Assembly (NCBI GenBank): GCA_024449915.1
Contig: JAMZAV010000782.1
Span: 124,001-188,000, forward strand
Length of the DNA stretch: 64,000 nt
Direction: 5' to 3'
From: Sweltsa coloradensis
Lineage: Eukaryota > Arthropoda > Insecta > Plecoptera > Chloroperlidae
Part shown: in pieces, positions 11,627 through 22,540 of the stretch
Numbering within the stretch: the first letter of the stretch is position 1
Layout: the number at the start of each line of letters is the position of its first letter
Program-made: the position numbers and the translations under genes
The notes under the pieces: generated by a model
Told to the model about the DNA's origin: nothing
Databases searched by the model: none
Seen by the model: only the letters and a program-made list of their open reading frames with translations

Positions 11627-14600
11627 GTATATATATATCAGGAAGGGAAAGATAAGTCAGTGTCTCCTTCTTTATAATAGATTATTCGCGGCAAAAAGCC
11701 CCATTAAAAACCAATGTTCACATATGTCCGCGAAAACCCGAAAATAAAATAAAATATATTATTATTATTATAATAATAAATTTTATTGAATTGCACGGTT
11801 CTTTAAAATATTTTATAGATCACTGTCACATCATAAATTTCACCCATCGTTATAAACGTATGAACTTTATATTCATTAACGTCATTTGTTCGTCTTCAAC
11901 AATGCTTTCATGCACGGAATATGGCCGCTATATATTGGGAAGGCAATCCCTGATATATGGCAATATGTTAGCCAACAATGTTTATGACGTCACATGCTTA
12001 AAAAAGAATATGCCATGCCACCACTATTGTATTTTTGTCTTGTAAGAATATAGTACATGCAATTGTACAAAACTCAATCCCAGAGACTAAAATATTTCAC
12101 ACTATTTCTGACCAAAATTTTTAAGAGATATCCAATCGTGATCATGGTCATCTGTTTTTGAAAATTAATTTATCAATATCTTATCTTCTTAATATTTATC
12201 AATTTATTTTTCATTTTATTATTAATTTATTTATTAATTTAAATTAATTTTTAGTTTATTCATTTTTTTAATTTTTTTTTATTAATTAATCTCATTATCG
12301 TTAGATAGGCTAATGCAGTCACTTTTCAATTATCAATCATCTTTATTTTATTGTTGTGCATCCCTAACTACCAGCATACTTGGGTAAGTTCCTTTTAAAA
12401 GATTCAGCTCATCAATTTAAAAAAATAGCTTTCCAACTAAAAAGATAAGTTCATTTTAATATTTTGTTTGTTAAGTACTGGTTCAACTGAACATGCAGTA
12501 AATAATTATGTTTAATACGTTGCAAATGTGTTATTTGCTGCAAAACGGCAAGGGAATTTGTTAACGAAGACTGAAGAGAGGTAGGGCTTAGCGTCAATAG
12601 ACCACTCGGTCGTAAACAAAACGTTTTAAAGGACTTTTTGAGAATGTTCTTGCTTACTATATTGCCATTATTGTTTGAAAAGCTTTCTGGCTCCATATTA
12701 AACTTATACTTTTACTGTGCCAAAATATATTTTGTACATGGCTTTACTTCTAAAAAACAGTGACAAATGTAGTCTCTCATTTATAGCTAAATATTATGCA
12801 GGTTACGAAAGAATAGAGAACAAAAACACAACAGCCTAAATGGCAGGGTCGAACTTCCCTATAGTAACATAGCCGCTTAATCTTCTATCATATACTTCAT
12901 TATAACAAAATATTAGTCAAAATATTACAATATACTTAATGTTACCTTTCAGAGAAGATCCGAGGGAAGATACAGAGGAGTTTCCGATCAACATATTCTT
13001 GATAAATACCGAAATGGATGGAGCAAATGCATTGGCAGCATTAAAACGATTGAAAATGTATGGCCAAGATTCTACGATCATCATCTATGGCAGTTGCATC
13101 AACGCATACTGTTGCGTGGCTGCGCTCTTAGAGTTTGGGATAAGTGGTCAAAATATCACTTTTGTTGAATGCTTCCCAATCGATCCTCATGCTGTTTCTT
13201 ATTTCAATGATGGAGAGGTACAGAATATACCTGCTTACTACCTGCAATGGATGGAAAAGGGCAAATATCTGTTATTAAGCAAAATCACAATACAATTTCA
13301 ATATACAAAAAATGGATTTGTAAACAAATTTGAAACATTTTTTAAATGTTGCCAAATGAGTTTAATGTAGTTACAAATTTATATCAAATATCAGTATATT
13401 ATTTTCTTTTTCAAACTCACGTTCATTGCTCTCACTCATTAGTCAGCCCAAGCCTTATGAAATGTTGACTGTTTTAAGATGTTTTGTAGCATAGTGCAAA
13501 AATGTGTTATTAAGGCTTAATTTTCTACAGAACTATTATTTTATTAAAAACAAATGCCAGGTATGTTTTAGCAGTGGCAAAGCGAGACATAAATTTTCCC
13601 TTTTAATGTGTGAAAATGCATATGAATGTTTTTTGCTGGAAGAAATGGAAAAACTGGATGTTTTCAAAACAAATCTAACAATGAATAACAATAAATAATG
13701 AAATACCAGCTATAAAAAAATTCCTTTCCCTTGTCTCCAGAAACAATTTTTTTTTCATTTATAATTCTGTAGCCTCTCTTCGTATGGCCCACATTGACAT
13801 GTTTATATAATTTTGTGTCTTGATTACCGTCCGGCATCCTGTTTTGTTCTGTGGCGTTGAACAAGTTTTTGATTGTAGGTAGACGAAGCTCATTTGAAAG
13901 CCATCGGAGCAGAAGGAGTGAAATGGTACACGGGCTACTATTTCTTCGAGTGGGTGGTGGACCCTCTAACTAACCATATCGTTAGGGTTACGTTTGAATC
14001 GAAAACCAAGGCCATCACCCTCGATTGCCTCGCCATGTTCTGCTACGGAAACAAGAACATCAGTACCAGGACCTTAGCTGGTAATACCCGTTTCTGATAT
14101 CGTACCGTAAGCGTTTCTAGAGTGAGAGATCATTTTGTGTAATTAATAACTAGAATTAGATTTAGCTGCCAATAGGAATAGGAGTCACATTACAAATGAG
14201 GCACAATACTGCATATTATCATCATCATTATCTGTTGCCACGTCCAACTCTGCGTTGGGTCGGCATTGAAGATAGGCCTCTCCATCTTCTTCTGTCCTGC
14301 CACCACTCCTCTTCTTCCACCACATTCCACTCTCCTCCCCGCTGTTCTACATCTTTTCTCACACTATTCTGCCATTGTTGTCGTGGTCTGCCCCTTGGTC
14401 TCCTACCTGGAATTTCCAATTCCATCATCCTTCTCGGTAATCTTGATCTTTCCATTCTCTTGACATGTCCGAACCACTTTAATCTTCTCTCTCCAATTCG
14501 CTCCATTAAATTCCTCACGCCTACTTGATCTCGGATATCCTCATTCCGTATTCGGTCCCATCTAGTCTTACCCACAATGCTTCTCTACTATACTTCTTTA

Positions 14601-17600
14601 TTATCTCTCTTCTTTATTTCTCTATTATACTACTGTATATTTGAAAGTTTTATTTTTACAAACTTGAACTATGAATTATTAAGTATGATAGGATAGGTCT
14701 ACTCTACTTTTGGTGGGAAATTCAAACACTTATAATTAAATGGCTAGTAGACTATTTTAATTTACCATTAATAACAGCTGTCAACATACCTAACTAAAAT
14801 ATAGCCTTCTCTTTTCTTACCTCATTTTCTCTGTTTCTGGGATAATTAAGCTAGTTGCATTGCTCCCCATAAAATTCACACACATTTATGTACCAATAGA
14901 TGACAAACCAAATTTATAACTAAAACAATATTTTGTGAAATCATATATTTTGCATTTCAAATACTTTATAAAAACCTTATGTTTCGTTCAGAGTTGCCAG
15001 GGTGTCCCGTATTACCCGGGAAATCCTGTATTTAATGTGTGTTTCCTGCGTCCCATATGCTGTAAGTAAACCATTGATCAGAATAATATTTAGAATAAAG
15101 TAGTCCGTGCGCCACTTTTTTTAAAAGGCGCGCGGGCGTAGTCACCAATCCCTTCCTCGCGGTCTGACCTGCAGTTTGCCGCTGCTGGTGGTGGACGTGG
15201 GTTTATTTCTCTATGGGCATGCGTTTAGTTGTTATTCGAGTGCATCATAAGCGCGGCGAGTCATTGTAGCGAGTCTCTCTAGCCGTAACACGATATTCTC
15301 AACCTCAGGCCCTGTGTGCGTGTGATAACTCGTAGGGGTGTTTTGTTACCAAACCACCGATTTAGCCGCGGTCGTTTAACCAGTTCCCACTCGAACACTG
15401 AAGTTAAGCAACATCGGGCGTGGTCAGGGGTCGAGTGGGTCGCCGCTCTGCCTTGAAACACACGTATGTCGCTGGCTAGAGCAGACTAGGGTTCGTAAGC
15501 TTGTGTGACAGCTTCGTTCTCCTTGGCGCCGTCTGCTCGTCAGTCCGGTTTAGTGGAGGAACCTATATGACTGTCAAAAGTTACACCGTCCTTTCGGATG
15601 GGACGTAAAGCCGTTGGTCCCCTTGGTACTTTTCGGTAGGAGTAGGCTATGTGCCGGTACCGGGTTTCCCCTCCTCCCTTCTCTATTAAATTTGCACTAG
15701 TGGGCTACATTGCCTGTTGCAAATAGAGACATAAATAAATAAATAAATCGCAATCGAAATCGGTGAATAATTGCTTGCAGACTTACTTTCTTACCTATGT
15801 TCTGAATCGGAGTGTACTACTTGCTCAGTCTGATATAAAAATGTTTCATAATTGTATTTGAATTTTGAATGTGCAAGCTGCCCAACAACAGTGACCTATA
15901 ACTCTTGTTCATGTCTTAGTCAATAGAGCTACTTACTTTCCTGTACATTCCTTATCTGATCACCTCCCTATTTCGTTCATTATATTGCTTCCAAATTTTC
16001 ACAGACTTACTCTCAAATGCGTTTTAAGCACTTCCCCAAAAAAATCAACCCCAAAATTTTTCACGTCCGGCCGCTGGGGCCAGACCCCAGTTCCATTAAA
16101 ACCAAGTCCTGACCCGTATTTCAGTTTCCCTAATCTGGCAACCCTAGTTACGGCATGACTGTGTACCATCAGATGAGGCAACAACAATGGACTACTTGCA
16201 GCAAAAGAATTTAACAACAATTATTTCAGATTTGAGTCTTCAGTTTGCTTTAGATGATAGTATACAAAGGTTGTATTAAAATTAAAATGTTAGTCGTTTA
16301 TTAAGTATTTAAACACAGTCAAATGACCCACAAAATATATGATTTATCTAATATTTTTGGCTGTGAAAACATAATGTGTAATTTATTATAATAAATAAAT
16401 ATGTACCTGGTATTTACGACAGGTTTGGAGCACCGAATGATTGATACTGATTGCCTTTTCATTTCCAGCTGTAAGTAGTGCAGCTTTAGTATACGACGGG
16501 AGACTTGTGATAGATGCCAACTTCAATACGTCAGATCCTTCGATTATAGCCGCAGGATCGATGACTAAATACAAACGATGTTACTATGCTGACAAAATGA
16601 ACCACTGTTACTACAATTCAGTAGAGATTGGAAACATGGTAAACATTTTAAACTCATATAACACATGTAGGCCTACACAACATGAATGCATGAATAAATC
16701 TATTTATTAGATATAGATTTTGAATTATTGAATCTAGTTTCTGTCTGATGCGTGAAGCTGGCATGTACATATCAAGGTTGAACGGGACAAAATGCCAAAT
16801 AGTATGGATCGGAGTAAACAGGAGTCCTATCTCTACTGGCTAACTAGAAACCTCATGACATGAATAATATCAATTGTGGGCATATGAAAAGAAAAAAGAA
16901 GAAGAGAAAAGATTTATTTTAAGGGTCGGGGTTTATTAGATGTAGCGGTTACTTATATGCATGGAGAGTGAGAATTCTGACTGATCAAGTTTTCAGTTAA
17001 ATGAAGCAATACTAAAAGTGTGGCAAAAAAATTAAATTAGTGGAAAACAGGTGAGGTCGGGTAATTGGGGGTCGAACTAATAGTCCAAAAAAGGAAACCG
17101 ATTTTCTGATAACAAAAAAATATTTTTGGGGGGTTGGTGGAGTTGCCAGTCCAGAATTTACATACTTATTACTAAAGGAGGTGCCAATGTAGACTCATTT
17201 ACTCAAGTGATTATAAAACTACGAAGTAAGATTCTTCACAAGTAAAATTATACCATTTCTAAGTTTTTCCTACCTCTAAGAACACAAGCAGTCCAAACCA
17301 ATTGAACTTACCAACAGTTGTTTAATCGATAAATTACATATAACATTAATAAAAAATTTTAAGTTTAAATTTAAGTTCTTAGTCTGAAATTAATTTAACT
17401 TGCTCAGGTCGGGGACATGTTGCGAAATCGACTAGACCCGTGCAGTCCAGAGATCGATGAAGACGAGGGAGACGACTCGACTAAACCTGCGGAAAACATG
17501 TTGACGCCACTGTTCAAGAAGCCGCTAGTGATCAGTTGCAAATTTTAGCGAGAGGTTAATACTTCACTTGCAGGACGGGCCTGTGCGACACTCGAAGCAG

Positions 17601-20600
17601 ACATGAGCCGGCCTGATTACGTGAGAATACACACACATATAGTACAACTACATACCACGTAAGAAAATCAAAATTTAACCCCTTACGTGGTCATGCCATA
17701 TATATGTCAGTGCAAAATGGGCTCCATATTGTGCATGCCATTAATGTATTGTATTTTTGCCACAAGCAAGCAAAAGAGGTGTCTTTCTCTTCATTAAATT
17801 ATCAATTTTTGGGCATAAAAACTACTCTCGGGCAAGTAGGGGATTTAAATTTTAAATCCTTATATTGATGGAGAGGAAAGTTTATTATCCAGTGTAAATA
17901 AGCCTATAAGGGCATTGTCCCTCAAAATAATTAAGAGGAGAAGAACAACTTGTTAAAACCATCCCCAAAGTTAAAGGGTTGACCGTTAATACACATTATT
18001 TCTACACAGCAAGAGCAACCTACCTATAAACAATTTGCAAAAGTCATTTAAGACGGCCAACGAAAAGAACCAACACAATGCACCACAATGTTTTGACATT
18101 TTTAGGTAGTCGTCAATGTAAAACAATAATAAAATAAAACAGTACCTAAATATAACAAAATTAATGAAAAGAGCACAGCACATTAATTTGTATACACATA
18201 GAAAAAGTGTTTCTGTGTTTTTTGTATGTTTGACCTTCTTTGATTTTGATGGAATCTTCAGAGAACCTTATTTGACCTGCAACGTCTGCAATCAAAGAAA
18301 TAGATTATTCAAGGATTCATATTTCTCATGAAAATTTAACGTTTGCAAATTCCTTTAAAAATAAACCAGCTTTGTCACATAAGGTACAATAAAACACCAT
18401 GTTTTTTCCATTTCTAGGGACAAGTGTTGTTGACCGGAAATTGGAGACACACCGACGATCCGAGACATTTCCGTCTCCATTTGAACGCGTTCAACGTAGT
18501 CGAGACCATCACGTGCTACACGAAGCGAGACATCGACGTCGAGAACTTGACCACTCTCTACGGGAAACACGAGAAACTACTCAACAACATGGTACTGAGG
18601 TTCGACACGGGATACATAAGCGACTTCTACGAGTACTTCAGCGAGCCGTGGACTTGCGCGATATTCCACGACCACTTCCCGCACTTGCAGAATGTATGCA
18701 GGGTGGATCTACTTACTGCCAGCAATATGCCAGGGAAACCACTCATAGAAATCATCCTTGAAGAATTCAATCAGAACTCGTGGAATAAGGTAGGCTCACG
18801 CAATCACATGGCAATTATTATTGTCCTCTTTTCTTTGTAAATGAGTTGAACAAACTGTATAGAACAACAATAGGTTAAATAAAAACTTACAACAATGGCC
18901 ACATAATAACAAAATTAGTGTTGCCCAACAATATCGATATCGCGGGGAAATAGAGCCGATTTTCAATATCGATATCCTTGCGTCTTATCGGAAATATCGC
19001 GATATCGATTTATAAGCGATATCATAGTTAACTGGAAATAAATATTTCAGCAACGCTGTCGCCACAGATAACTTTTTATTACACTAACATGAGTTATCTG
19101 TGATGGCCCATGCTCATGAGACTAAAGTTGTGATATCTTTACATATCATGCATGACCCCTGCTTTGATGGGGCTTATTGCGTCATAGTTTGTATGCCTTT
19201 AAAAGTTTGGTTGGTTTGTATTGCAGTCGAAAAAAATCGATATCGCGATATCGATATTGATTTTTAGATTTCGATATCGCGATACGATATCGTCAAAATG
19301 GCGCCGATATCGATGTTGAAAAATATATCGTTGGGCAACACTAAACAAAATATAGTTCATCATGTAAATTTTAAAGTACAAAGCAAATCAGAGATATATT
19401 ATTACATAATGAATAAAATAGAAGCCATAGATTAGTGGCAAGTTTAGTAACAACACAACAACCAAATACGTAGTTTAATATTGTTAATGTATATTGTATA
19501 TTATTAACATAGCATTCACATTGGAATATATATTTACATTTTGGAAATTCAAGAGAAAACATTAGATAAAACAGATACCGTAGATACTAATAGTTACACC
19601 TGTTTTTTTTCTTTCAATATCAGTACACTAAATTTATTTAATGGGATTAGCAGCAAGTACTGAATGTGCTTTGTGCACACTGCATCATTACAGGTCATTG
19701 TTGCCACCATGCACTTCTAGATTATTATCTGGTAAATATTGGTACATTCTCGGCATCCTGAAGAATTAATACGTTAGTATGTCTAGCACTATGTTCATGG
19801 CTAGGGTCTTGGCATTTTTATTTGAACACATCTTTTATACAGCATGTGAATATTTTTAGGTTTGTAATGTATAACAAGCTAAAGTTACCTATATGTATTA
19901 TCTGAACTCTAATTAATGTAATTTTTATGCAGCAAATAATAATATTGATGACATAATAAATAATAATACAATGATGATAATAAGAACATTATTCTACCCC
20001 ATGTTACTGTATTGGCAGTGTTCAGTCTGTTCTGTCCAATCCAATCTAAACTACAGTATTTCTATTTTAGAAAAACTGACTGTTAATCAAATTACTCTGT
20101 AACTACAAATTTAATAACCACATTATCTTTGTATTGACAGTGAGAATGGTTTATAATAATTATTGTACTTAATTGGGTATTTTAACAAAACAAGTGTGTG
20201 AATATGTTAATGTAAATGTACCATAAACCCAATTGGCAACTTCTAATGCTAGCATTGTCCTTGTGATGCTTGTGAGCAAAGAATGTAGATGTCTTACTTA
20301 AATACACACAGTAAATAATCATCTTTTAACAGTGTGATTCGGTGATAGTGCTTTACGAGTGCAAGCAGTTGGCGGAAAGCAAAATATTCTGCTTGGTGCA
20401 AAAACATTTTCAAAAAGAATAGGCATTGTGCACTCCCTGCAAACTAAAAAAAAAATATCCTATATTAAAATTAATGTATTCTTTTTCAACAGGCTACTTA
20501 TTTATGTAATGTTTAAACTGGGTGAATAAACATGTTTCAGTAGGGGGAAAGGTACAGAAGGACGACAGCTTACATTAAATAGGTCGTCCTTCTGTATCTT

Positions 20601-20929
20601 TCCCACCACTGAAACATGTTGATTCATGTTCCCAGTTGAAGTATCCTAGCCATTTAGGTCTCATCTATACCTATGCAAACTATTTATGTAATGTAGTAAG
20701 TATTAAGGACATGAAACAAATGAAATGTTTATGATTACAGATGAGCGATGCACAGAAAGGACTTGTTGAACAGAAGTACAACAAACTAGGCTATGAAAAA
20801 CTTGTGCAGAGACTGCTTACTCATTTCATAGACTCCAGTCACGGCCATTTGCCAATGTATGCAACACCAAAAGTTGTTCGAAGGCTGTTGAAAGAGGCAA
20901 AGGATAGTCCCTTACATTCTTCAAAATAA
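5790..20929 (+). CDS. CFAP61: CFAP61, partial (C-terminal two thirds), 13 exons
   Basis: Cilia- and flagella-associated protein 61 belongs to the calmodulin- and spoke-associated complex at the base of radial spoke 3 in motile axonemes (established for Chlamydomonas FAP61). Exons: 5790-5901, 6484-6554, 7936-8118, 8687-8909, 9483-9736, 10446-10640, 11219-11365, 12953-13217, 13879-14080, 16469-16638, 17408-17620, 18418-18789, 20741-20929. All junctions keep frame and use GT-AG, giving about 865 codons against roughly 1240 in human. A Rossmann-like nucleotide-binding segment (RIVVIGASDTALAFL) is in exon 9483-9736. A dinucleotide-oxidoreductase-like motif (TSDPSIIAAGS) is in exon 16469-16638. The N-terminal part, including the acetyltransferase-like domain, was not found in 1-5789. 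Exon 17408-17620 holds an in-frame TAG at 17546-17548. The gene is convergent with RCOR. Confidence 0.92.
6484..6554 (+). CDS. CFAP61: CFAP61 exon
   Basis: Acceptor TTTTAG, donor AG/gtaatg. Encodes RVTPRPSKTFHRELYVVHR and ends in phase 2. Confidence 0.85.
7936..8118 (+). CDS. CFAP61: CFAP61 exon
   Basis: Acceptor TTCCAG, donor AG/gtattg. Encodes ELLVRSGTRLDQVPLQ through EESIVGVAIV and joins the previous exon in phase 2. Confidence 0.88.
8687..8909 (+). CDS. CFAP61: CFAP61 exon
   Basis: Acceptor TTTCAG, donor AAG/gtaaac. Encodes VEIDFEYLRSHYDIE through YYSLYCRDCTSSEK, one of the better conserved CFAP61 segments. Confidence 0.92.
9483..9736 (+). CDS. CFAP61: CFAP61 exon, Rossmann-like segment
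   Basis: Acceptor CATCAG, donor AG/gtaatt. Encodes PVIPRRQIEYNLPILGVNAP and then ARIVVIGASDTALAFLEALL, a hydrophobic strand plus glycine loop like a dinucleotide-binding fold. Confidence 0.93.
10446..10640 (+). CDS. CFAP61: CFAP61 exon
   Basis: Acceptor TTTCAG, donor AA/gtaagt. Encodes LTFNNVTLVSPHGLPGD and NFRTYVNLVYGILTAIN. The frame used is fixed by phase 2 on both sides; overlapping open frames are shadows. Confidence 0.92.
11219..11365 (+). CDS. CFAP61: CFAP61 exon
   Basis: Acceptor TTTCAG, donor AG/gtaatt. Encodes SKYVVINDESVLHYEHLLLF and KVGMCLHNL. Too short to stand out as an open frame; placed by splice sites and family similarity. Confidence 0.88.
11456..11475. repeat. (ATT)n microsatellite
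   Basis: Short ATT array immediately left of the SINE-like copy in this CFAP61 intron. Confidence 0.8.
11478..11572 (-). repeat. tRNA-like SINE, single-arm copy
   Basis: On the minus strand this reads AATTGGTAGAGC, a loop ATGTTAA with GTT in the anticodon position, then CTGGGTTCGAACCCCAG and the same tail ending in TGCTATGAATCAA seen at 5111-5151. It has a single tail, whereas the 5.0 kb copy has two inverted ones. Confidence 0.6.
11571..11626. repeat. (ATT)n microsatellite
   Basis: About eighteen ATT units directly following the tRNA-like SINE copy. Confidence 0.9.
12953..13217 (+). CDS. CFAP61: CFAP61 exon
   Basis: Acceptor TTTCAG, donor GAG/gtacag. Encodes INIFLINTEMDGANALAAL, a STIIIYGSCINAY stretch and HAVSYFNDGE. 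Ends in phase 0. Confidence 0.92.
13879..14080 (+). CDS. CFAP61: CFAP61 exon
   Basis: Acceptor TTGTAG, donor CTG/gtaata. Encodes VDEAHLKAIGAEGVKWYTG through KAITLDCLAMFCYGNKNIS. Ends in phase 1, which fits the CT start of the next exon. Confidence 0.92.
14214..14575 (-). mobile_element. LINE reverse transcriptase C-terminal relic
   Basis: The minus strand encodes RRLKWFGHVKRMERSRLPRR and GRRPRGRPRQQWQ, the conserved end of many animal non-LTR retrotransposon ORF2 proteins. Only the last 115 codons are present. A second shorter copy of the same family is at 63546-63720. It lies inside a CFAP61 intron. Confidence 0.8.
14994..16147. mobile_element. possible TIR element hosting the 5S SINE
   Basis: GTTGCCAG near 14994 and its complement CTGGCAAC near 16134 face each other, each followed inward by CCCGTATT-like sequence. 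This resembles a hAT-type MITE interrupted by the SINE at 15375-15748. No matching 8-bp target duplication was found, so the assignment is weak. Confidence 0.35.
15375..15748 (+). repeat. 5S rRNA-derived SINE with Deu-like core
   Basis: Positions 15380-15446 match the internal promoter half of 5S rRNA (GAAGTTAAGCAACATCGGGC, then a degenerate C box GAGTGGGTCGCCGC). Further in, TTTCGGATGGGACGTAAAGC resembles the Deu core shared by SINEs of vertebrates, amphioxus and echinoderms. The element ends in a GACATAAATAAATAAATAAA tail. Identification rests on recalled family motifs. Confidence 0.75.
16469..16638 (+). CDS. CFAP61: CFAP61 exon, FAD/NAD-binding-like motif
   Basis: Acceptor TTCCAG, donor ATG/gtaaac. 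Encodes LVYDGRLVIDANFNTSDPSI and IAAGSMTKYKR, which resemble the C-terminal dinucleotide-binding motif of pyridine-nucleotide oxidoreductases. That resemblance is known for the family; enzymatic activity is not implied. Confidence 0.92.
17408..17620 (+). CDS. CFAP61: CFAP61 exon with in-frame TAG
   Basis: Acceptor GCTCAG, donor TAC/gtgaga; 213 bases, phase 0 at both ends. The frame reads VGDMLRNRLDPCSPEIDEDE, then LTPLFKKPLVISCKF, then TAG at 17546-17548. The same frame continues as REVNTSLAGRACATLEADM and SRPDY to the donor. The part after the stop matches what CFAP61 has before the next exon, so the exon is whole but interrupted by one stop codon. Confidence 0.75.
18418..18789 (+). CDS. CFAP61: CFAP61 exon
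   Basis: Acceptor TTCTAG, donor AAG/gtaggc; 124 codons in phase 0. Encodes GQVLLTGNWRHTDDPRHFRL and FNVVETITCYTKRDIDVENL through ILEEFNQNSWNK. Confidence 0.93.
18916..19343. mobile_element. hAT-type MITE with ATCGATATCGCG repeats
   Basis: Termini TAGTGTTGCCCAAC and GTTGGGCAACACTA are perfect inverted repeats flanked by the 8-bp duplication AACAAAAT (18908-18915 and 19344-19351). The 428-base interior is built from many copies of ATCGATATCGCGATATCGAT-like palindromes and has no coding capacity. It is located in the last CFAP61 intron. Confidence 0.85.
20517..20636. repeat. foldback repeat
   Basis: Arms of about 50 bases (20517-20567 and 20582-20636) are inverted copies containing GAAACATGTT and AAAGGTACAGAAGGACGAC-like blocks. 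It resembles the other foldbacks here in having GAAAC near the end of each arm, but no hammerhead 5' core is seen. Confidence 0.7.
20741..20929 (+). CDS. CFAP61: CFAP61 last coding exon
   Basis: Acceptor TTACAG. Encodes MSDAQKGLVEQKYNKLGYEK, then a basic C-terminus ending LHSSK and TAA. The first ATG is internal to the protein. The stop codon overlaps an AATAAA at 20925-20930. Confidence 0.93.
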   Translation: MSDAQKGLVEQKYNKLGYEKLVQRLLTHFIDSSHGHLPMYATPKVVRRLLKEAKDSPLHSSK

Positions 20930-21077
20930 AAACAAAATGCAGAAAAACAAAACAAAAACAAGTTCTAAGCTGTTTTTCAAACACTGTCAACTAACCAGAA
21001 ACCTCAATATTAACAATTTTGCGTCCAACATTTGATACAAGTTCTATGTAAACAAACTTTAATGTGATTAATATATA

Positions 21078-21103
21078 AATAAATAACTTAAAGTTGAAAT
21101 AAA
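21078..21103 (+). terminator. CFAP61 polyadenylation signals (candidates)
   Basis: AATAAA occurs at 21078-21083 and 21098-21103, about 150-170 bases past the stop codon. A further AATAAA overlaps the stop codon itself at 20925-20930. Confidence 0.4.
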
Positions 21104-22159
21104 ATATACTATGTTATAGGATAGATACAGGAAGTTTTTTTTTTGCATAAATAAATTGAGAAATAGAATAATAAATAAGTGTATTTGCATTTCTTGAGAA
21201 CCACAATGCAATGCAAGTCTTGTCCGTTGACTACACTTACAAGTAACAATTTCATTTCTAGACATATTATAATACAATACACATTACTATTTTGTAACCA
21301 GGATATGTATTGGAACAAGGAATATCTACATTCATTTTACTGTACATAGGCCTTATGGAATGTTACTTCCAAGTTAATCAATACATATCCTTATAAGATG
21401 TATAGAAGACTTCATATTTTGTGGGAAGCTTGACCATTTCAAAATGGTTACCATACAATTAATCGTAATCTCCATTGCAGCTCGTATTATTTGATTACGT
21501 TTGACTTATGTTTGTTGATTTAATTTCCATATATACAGATATAAACCATACAATATTAATTGGATGCTATAGTAATAAGCATTTAAGAACAAAGGTACTA
21601 ATTTTCAATTACCTAGTCATTTGGTTATCAAAAAACTAGACATACATAAAATCTTGCAAAGAACAGTAAGGTTGTCCCGAGATGAAAAATGTATCGATAT
21701 ATTAGATGGTATCTTTTAGACAAACATCGTATTGATTTTAAGAATCAATTTTGTTTGTCTATGTGCGACAAGGAAATAAAATGTAATGTGAAAGTGTCAA
21801 ATTTCAACTCCTCAATCCTACATAATTATGTCCCTATTAACATTTTAAATTTGTGTGAACCATACTACATAATACTAACAAACTAATAAACTAATAATAT
21901 GTAGTACATAAAAAAACAAATTTTTATCAAATATTGATAGTTAAAATTAAGATGGATATCAAATTAAATGACATTGAAAATCAATCAACTTTAAAAACTA
22001 GGTATGAAAAACTAGGTATGGTGGTATGTAGTTAATCCCAATATGGTAAAATACTTTTTTGTGACTCGTACTGTTAGCTGTTGTGACCAATGAAGATGAG
22101 CTTGTGTTTTTTTTTGTAGGATGCCCACTGTAGGGTAATATACATCAGATTTAACCGGT

Positions 22160-22215
22160 GTGACCCTCTTCTGCGGATATGACAATTATGAAGGGATGTC
22201 CGAGGGCTATTTGTG
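22160..22215 (-). repeat. partial copy of the 3.4 kb SINE tail
   Basis: CCCTCTTCTGCGGATATGAC and GAAGGGATGTCCGAGGGCTA match the tail of the tRNA-derived SINE at 3360-3580; the tRNA-like head is missing. Confidence 0.5.
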
Positions 22216-22494
22216 CAGAGGTTACTGCATACAAATACGTCAAAGCTGACTAACAATAAATATAGAAAAAAAATGTTGATGTTAAAGATGGTATACGAAC
22301 AGAGAAACGTGGAAACATTCACAATTGAGACTGAATGATAAATTTAATCAGCTCTCAAATCTGGTGCTGTCTTCATTTCTGTAAGCAATGCTGACCTAAA
22401 ACTCACATCTTACAAAGTGCCAGTTGGTACCTTAGCCGAGTTTCTGTCCACATATTATAACTTATAACTTATATATATATAAATATTATATATA

Positions 22495-22540
22495 TTTCAA
22501 TTGTGTCTTGTAAGTTATAACTTATAAGACACAATTGAAA
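22495..22540. repeat. short perfect palindrome
   Basis: TTTCAATTGTGTCTT and AAGACACAATTGAAA face each other across 16 bases, themselves rich in TTATAA. It would form a hairpin; origin unknown. Confidence 0.8.

Noticed and set aside
14196..14528. plus-strand open frame opposite the LINE relic
   Set aside because: Shadow of the minus-strand reverse transcriptase C-terminus.
17528..17548. 21-base GT-AG segment that would remove the CFAP61 TAG in frame
   Set aside because: Far shorter than any animal spliceosomal intron I know, and the bases before TAG encode family-like residues. Kept only as a test item.
18399..18761. second plus-strand frame over CFAP61 exon 18418-18789
   Set aside because: Shadow frame; arginine-rich translation of the real exon.
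20517..20636. fourth hammerhead in the 20.5 kb foldback
   Set aside because: GAAAC is present in both arms but nothing resembling CUGANGA or a stem II at the right distance.
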